From NCBI RefSeq assembly GCF_025869515.1, contig NZ_JAOZVR010000016.1, forward strand, positions 29,762-93,761: a stretch of DNA of 64,000 nucleotides. The letters run 5' to 3'. The notes under the pieces are model-generated. The model was not told the DNA's origin. It worked only from the letters and a program-made list of their open reading frames with translations, and made no database searches. This stretch comes from Ferrovibrio sp. GTDB taxonomy: Bacteria > Pseudomonadota > Alphaproteobacteria > Ferrovibrionales > Ferrovibrionaceae. Shown here one piece after another: positions 61,358 to 64,000 of this stretch. Every line of letters starts with the position of its first letter. The first letter of the stretch is position 1. A program made the position numbers and the translations under genes.

Positions 61358-62032
61358 ATGACCAAAGCCCCTAAAAGTATGAAACCTCCAGCCGGACCTA
61401 GCGCCGATGTCCTACAACTATTGCGCGATCGCATCGCATCGCAGGAACTAGCGCCTGGCAGCAAGCTGCGGGAGAACGATCTTGCCGAGGAATTCAATGT
61501 CTCGCGGGCTCGCATCCGCGAGATATTCAGTACACTCGAACAACGCGGCCTGATCGAGCGTATCCCCAATCGCGGTGCTGTAGTGATGCGCCTAGAACCG
61601 AAACAGGTTTTCGAAATCTACGATGTGCGTGAAGTGCTAGAGGGTGCTGCCGTTAGGCGCGCAACCGCAAATACGAAGCCGGGCTCATGGAACAACATGC
61701 TGGAAAAGTTCGGTGATCGGGCGGAGGAGATGATCCGCGGTGGAGACCTCGAAACCTATGCCGAGCTGATCGGCACATTCCGGCGCGAGATCATCATCCA
61801 TTGCGACAGCCCGATCCTGACTTCGATGCTGGATTCGTTGTTTGAGCGCACCGGCTTTCTGGTGCGCCGACTAATCCTTGTGCCCGGTCGTGCGCTCGAA
61901 GGCCTACAGGAACATCGCGGTGTCCTCACCGCCATGAACGAGGGCCGCGCTGACGATGCCGAACAGCTGAAACGGGCCAACATCCGGAATGCGCGGGAAT
62001 GCTTTAGGCGCTACCAGAAGCTGGTACTCTAG
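61358..62032 (+). CDS. GntR family (FCD-type) transcriptional regulator
   Basis: A 224-residue regulator. The winged HTH (residues about 15-80) shows LRENDLAEEFNVSRARIREI and LEQRGLIERIPNRGAVVMRL; the C-terminal FCD-type helical domain follows (DVREVLEGAAVRRATANTKP onwards). It is convergent with accC, and the two stops share CTAG (62029-62032). It probably controls a nearby catabolic set, perhaps the accC / YeiH operon; effector unknown. Confidence 0.9.
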   Translation: MTKAPKSMKPPAGPSADVLQLLRDRIASQELAPGSKLRENDLAEEFNVSRARIREIFSTLEQRGLIERIPNRGAVVMRLEPKQVFEIYDVREVLEGAAVRRATANTKPGSWNNMLEKFGDRAEEMIRGGDLETYAELIGTFRREIIIHCDSPILTSMLDSLFERTGFLVRRLILVPGRALEGLQEHRGVLTAMNEGRADDAEQLKRANIRNARECFRRYQKLVL

Positions 62033-63399
62033 GCGGCCGCCTTCTGCATCTCGAGCACCTCGGCCACCAAGCCAGTATGCACCGCGCCAGCCCGGAACGC
62101 CGGAAAGGCCAGAACCGCACGTAGCAGCGGAATATTTGTCTTCACACCCTCAATCCGACTCGCCGCCAGTGCAGCGTCGAGCCGCTCAATCGCTTGCTCG
62201 CGATCCGCGCCATGGGCGATCACTTTGGCAATCATTGGATCATAATATGGCGTGATCGTATTGCCCTCTGCATAGCCTGTCTCGATGCGAATGCCGGTGC
62301 CCGTGGCTAGGCGGAAAACCGTCAGCGGACCCGGCGATGGCAGGAACCGTACCGGGTCCTCGGCATAAATCCGCGCCTGAATGGCATGGCCGCGCGGTTC
62401 CGGCATCACCGGGATAACATCGCTCAATGGCTCGCCGGCAGCCAGGCGGATCTGGCAGCGCACCAAGTCGAGGCCAGTGATTTCTTCAGTCACCGCATGC
62501 TCCACCTGCAGTCGTGTATTTACTTCGAGGAAGCCGAAGCCAGATGCTTCAGTGTGAAGCGTTTCCACCGTGCCGATGGTGTCATAGCCCATATCCGCCA
62601 TGATCCTCGCCACCTGATTGGCCATACTGCGCGTCACCACTTGCGCCAGGCCAGGTGCCGGCGCCTCTTCGATCACTTTCTGATGCCGACGCTGCACTGA
62701 GCAGTCGCGCTCAAAGACATGAGCAGTGTTACCAGCACGGTCGGCTAGAATCTGGAATTCCACATGGCGCGGTCGCAACAGAAGTTTTTCCAGATAGACA
62801 TCGGCAACCCCGAAGCTGCGCGTGGCCATGGAACGGGCCCGCTCGACCGCCGCAAGCAATTCCGCCTCGTCTGTCGCTGCCAGCATGCCAATGCCACCGC
62901 CGCCACCGGCCGGCTTTACCATCACTGGATAGCCAATCGCAGCAGCAGCAGCAGTGATTTCAGCTGCCGTTGTGCCCAGTACAGGACTACTCGGACCTAC
63001 CGGCATACCATGCGCTGCCATCAAATCGCGCGCACGCGCTTTGTGGCCCATGGCATCGATATGCCGTGGCGACGGGCCGATGAAAATTGCGCCCGCAGCT
63101 TCCACCTTGGAAGCGAAATCGGCATTCTCAGACAGGAAACCATAGCCCGGGTGTAGTGCATCAGCGCCGGTATCCCGCATCACTTCAAGCAACGCCTCCT
63201 GATTGAGATAGCTCTGGTGCGGTGGCGAGCCGCCGATCGGCACGGCCTGGTCGGCCATAGCGAGATAGGACAAAGCGGCATCGGCCTCAGAGTATACCGC
63301 CACGGTCTGCAAGCCCATCGCCTTGGCAGCGCGGATAACTCGGGTGGCCGCAGCGCCGCGATTGGCAACGAGCAGCTTGGTGATCGAACGCGGTATCAT
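62029..63399 (-). CDS. accC: Biotin carboxylase (AccC-like)
   Basis: A 456-residue ATP-grasp enzyme that carboxylates biotin on a carrier protein. VMVKPAGGGGGIGMLAATDE is the ATP-binding loop; HVEFQILADRAGNTAHVFER and DCSVQRRHQKVIEEAPAP carry conserved catalytic residues, and EVNTRLQVEHAVTEEITGLD is the C-terminal signature. The N-terminal motif usually NRGEIAxRVIRAA reads NRGAAATRVIRAA, so the Glu is replaced. No carrier or carboxyltransferase gene is in the window. It follows the YeiH-type gene with a 21-base gap. This may be a specialised carboxylase, not the fatty-acid one. Confidence 0.92.
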   Translation of the reverse strand: MIPRSITKLLVANRGAAATRVIRAAKAMGLQTVAVYSEADAALSYLAMADQAVPIGGSPPHQSYLNQEALLEVMRDTGADALHPGYGFLSENADFASKVEAAGAIFIGPSPRHIDAMGHKARARDLMAAHGMPVGPSSPVLGTTAAEITAAAAAIGYPVMVKPAGGGGGIGMLAATDEAELLAAVERARSMATRSFGVADVYLEKLLLRPRHVEFQILADRAGNTAHVFERDCSVQRRHQKVIEEAPAPGLAQVVTRSMANQVARIMADMGYDTIGTVETLHTEASGFGFLEVNTRLQVEHAVTEEITGLDLVRCQIRLAAGEPLSDVIPVMPEPRGHAIQARIYAEDPVRFLPSPGPLTVFRLATGTGIRIETGYAEGNTITPYYDPMIAKVIAHGADREQAIERLDAALAASRIEGVKTNIPLLRAVLAFPAFRAGAVHTGLVAEVLEMQKAAA

Positions 63400-63420
63400 G
63401 ACCGTTCCTTTCTTTAGAGG

Positions 63421-64000
63421 TCAATGTTCAACTAGAAATACTAGTGCGGTTCCGGCTGCCGCTACGACAATGGCCAGCAGCGATAGAGCTGCAACCAGAA
63501 GCAGCGACGGGCCGCCGTAACGCAGCAAGGCCAGCGGCGAGGTCCGCAAGCCCATGGCGGCGATAGCCGCCAACAGGCAGAAGCGCGACAGATTGTCGAA
63601 CGGACGGCGCAGATCTGGCGGCAACAGACCTAGTGCCGAGAGACCGAGCAATAGCAGGAAAAACAACAAAAATAGTGGCGGGCGGATGATTCGATGTTCG
63701 CCTTCCCCACGCGAGGCAATGCCGACCAACAGAACCAACGGAGCCAGCCATGCGACGCGAATAAGCTTGGTGATCGTGGCGACATCGCCGGATTCCACTC
63801 CGAGCATGTAGCCAGCACCGACTGCCTGAGCGACATCATGAATGCTGGCGCCGATAATCAACCCGGCCAGACGCGGCGACACGCCTAGCAACACCAAGAT
63901 GGACGGAAAGGCCAGCATCAGCAGCGCGCCCGCCAGCGACACTCCAGCCACGGCGCCGATGGTAGCCTGCTCACGGCGCGGCGATGGCGGCAGTATGGCC
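63421..64000 (-). CDS. YeiH-type putative sulfate/anion exporter (N-terminal part beyond the window)
   Basis: At least 193 residues with about six hydrophobic helices, open to the right edge. GLIIGASIHDVAQAVGAGYM and ITKLIRVAWLAPLVLLVG are diagnostic of the YeiH / UPF0324 family (putative sulfate exporters). The frame continues upstream past the GTG at 63951 in character (LPPSPRREQATIGAVAG), so 63951 is not the true start. It lies upstream of accC on the same strand with 21 bases between. Proteins of this family often accompany sulfonate or sulfur-compound catabolism. Confidence 0.88.
   Translation of the reverse strand, partial: AILPPSPRREQATIGAVAGVSLAGALLMLAFPSILVLLGVSPRLAGLIIGASIHDVAQAVGAGYMLGVESGDVATITKLIRVAWLAPLVLLVGIASRGEGEHRIIRPPLFLLFFLLLLGLSALGLLPPDLRRPFDNLSRFCLLAAIAAMGLRTSPLALLRYGGPSLLLVAALSLLAIVVAAAGTALVFLVEH

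Overview
The window looks like a stretch of chromosome from a GC-rich, flagellated alphaproteobacterium, probably Rhodospirillales-like. The grounds are the sigma54-driven flagellar hook genes, the NAD-independent formate dehydrogenase island with its DUF3305/DUF3306/DUF6352/DUF6505 helpers, a DUF3768 gene, PAS_5 proteins and a TRAP transporter. I do not assign a genus.

1-9.4 kb is core chromosome: an AlaX-type editing protein (cut by the left edge), an AraC regulator, a small twin-helix membrane protein, a PduO-type cobalamin adenosyltransferase, the hook genes flgE-flgK-flgL behind a near-perfect sigma54 promoter, cysS-sufE, an IscU-like scaffold and hisI.

9.4-28.3 kb is a formate dehydrogenase and molybdenum-cofactor island, mostly on the minus strand. 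Unit one is moeA-mobB plus a large multi-cluster ferredoxin. Unit two is the structural set: an HTH-TorD fusion chaperone, a small Tat peptide and the alpha, beta and gamma subunits. Unit three is the maturation set: fdhD, mobA, a degenerate biotin/lipoate-ligase-like protein, DUF6505, DUF6352, DUF3305, DUF3306. A cytochrome c, a WD40 protein, sodB, a CPA2 antiporter and a CBS protein sit among them.

28.8-44.1 kb starts at a tRNA-Ser(CGA) and is an accessory island with defence content. It holds a 1473-residue sacsin-like ATPase with a C-terminal DUF3883/nuclease-like domain, coupled to a broken vsr gene; a tyrosine recombinase behind a strong sigma70 promoter; a block of small accessory genes including DUF3768 and an XRE regulator; two predicted exported proteins (a serine hydrolase and a ClpP-fold protein); and a prokaryotic viperin (radical SAM, antiviral ddh-nucleotide type) facing an unknown 370-residue gene.

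44.2-61.3 kb is a chemotaxis and scrap region: a dnaE2 fragment, an MCP-CheW-PAS_5 operon, a sensor kinase, a MarR-controlled TRAP transporter with a divergent cupin gene, a second MCP broken by two stops and a frameshift, IS5-like and IS66 remnants, an Aer-like PAS protein, a second PAS_5 gene and a broken third copy. 61.3-64 kb holds a GntR regulator facing accC and a YeiH-type transporter cut by the right edge.

The best candidates for something undescribed are the viperin with its divergent partner, the sacsin-like ATPase/DUF3883 gene, and the DNA-binding TorD chaperone at the head of the formate dehydrogenase operon. All functions are read from sequence by eye; no database search was run.
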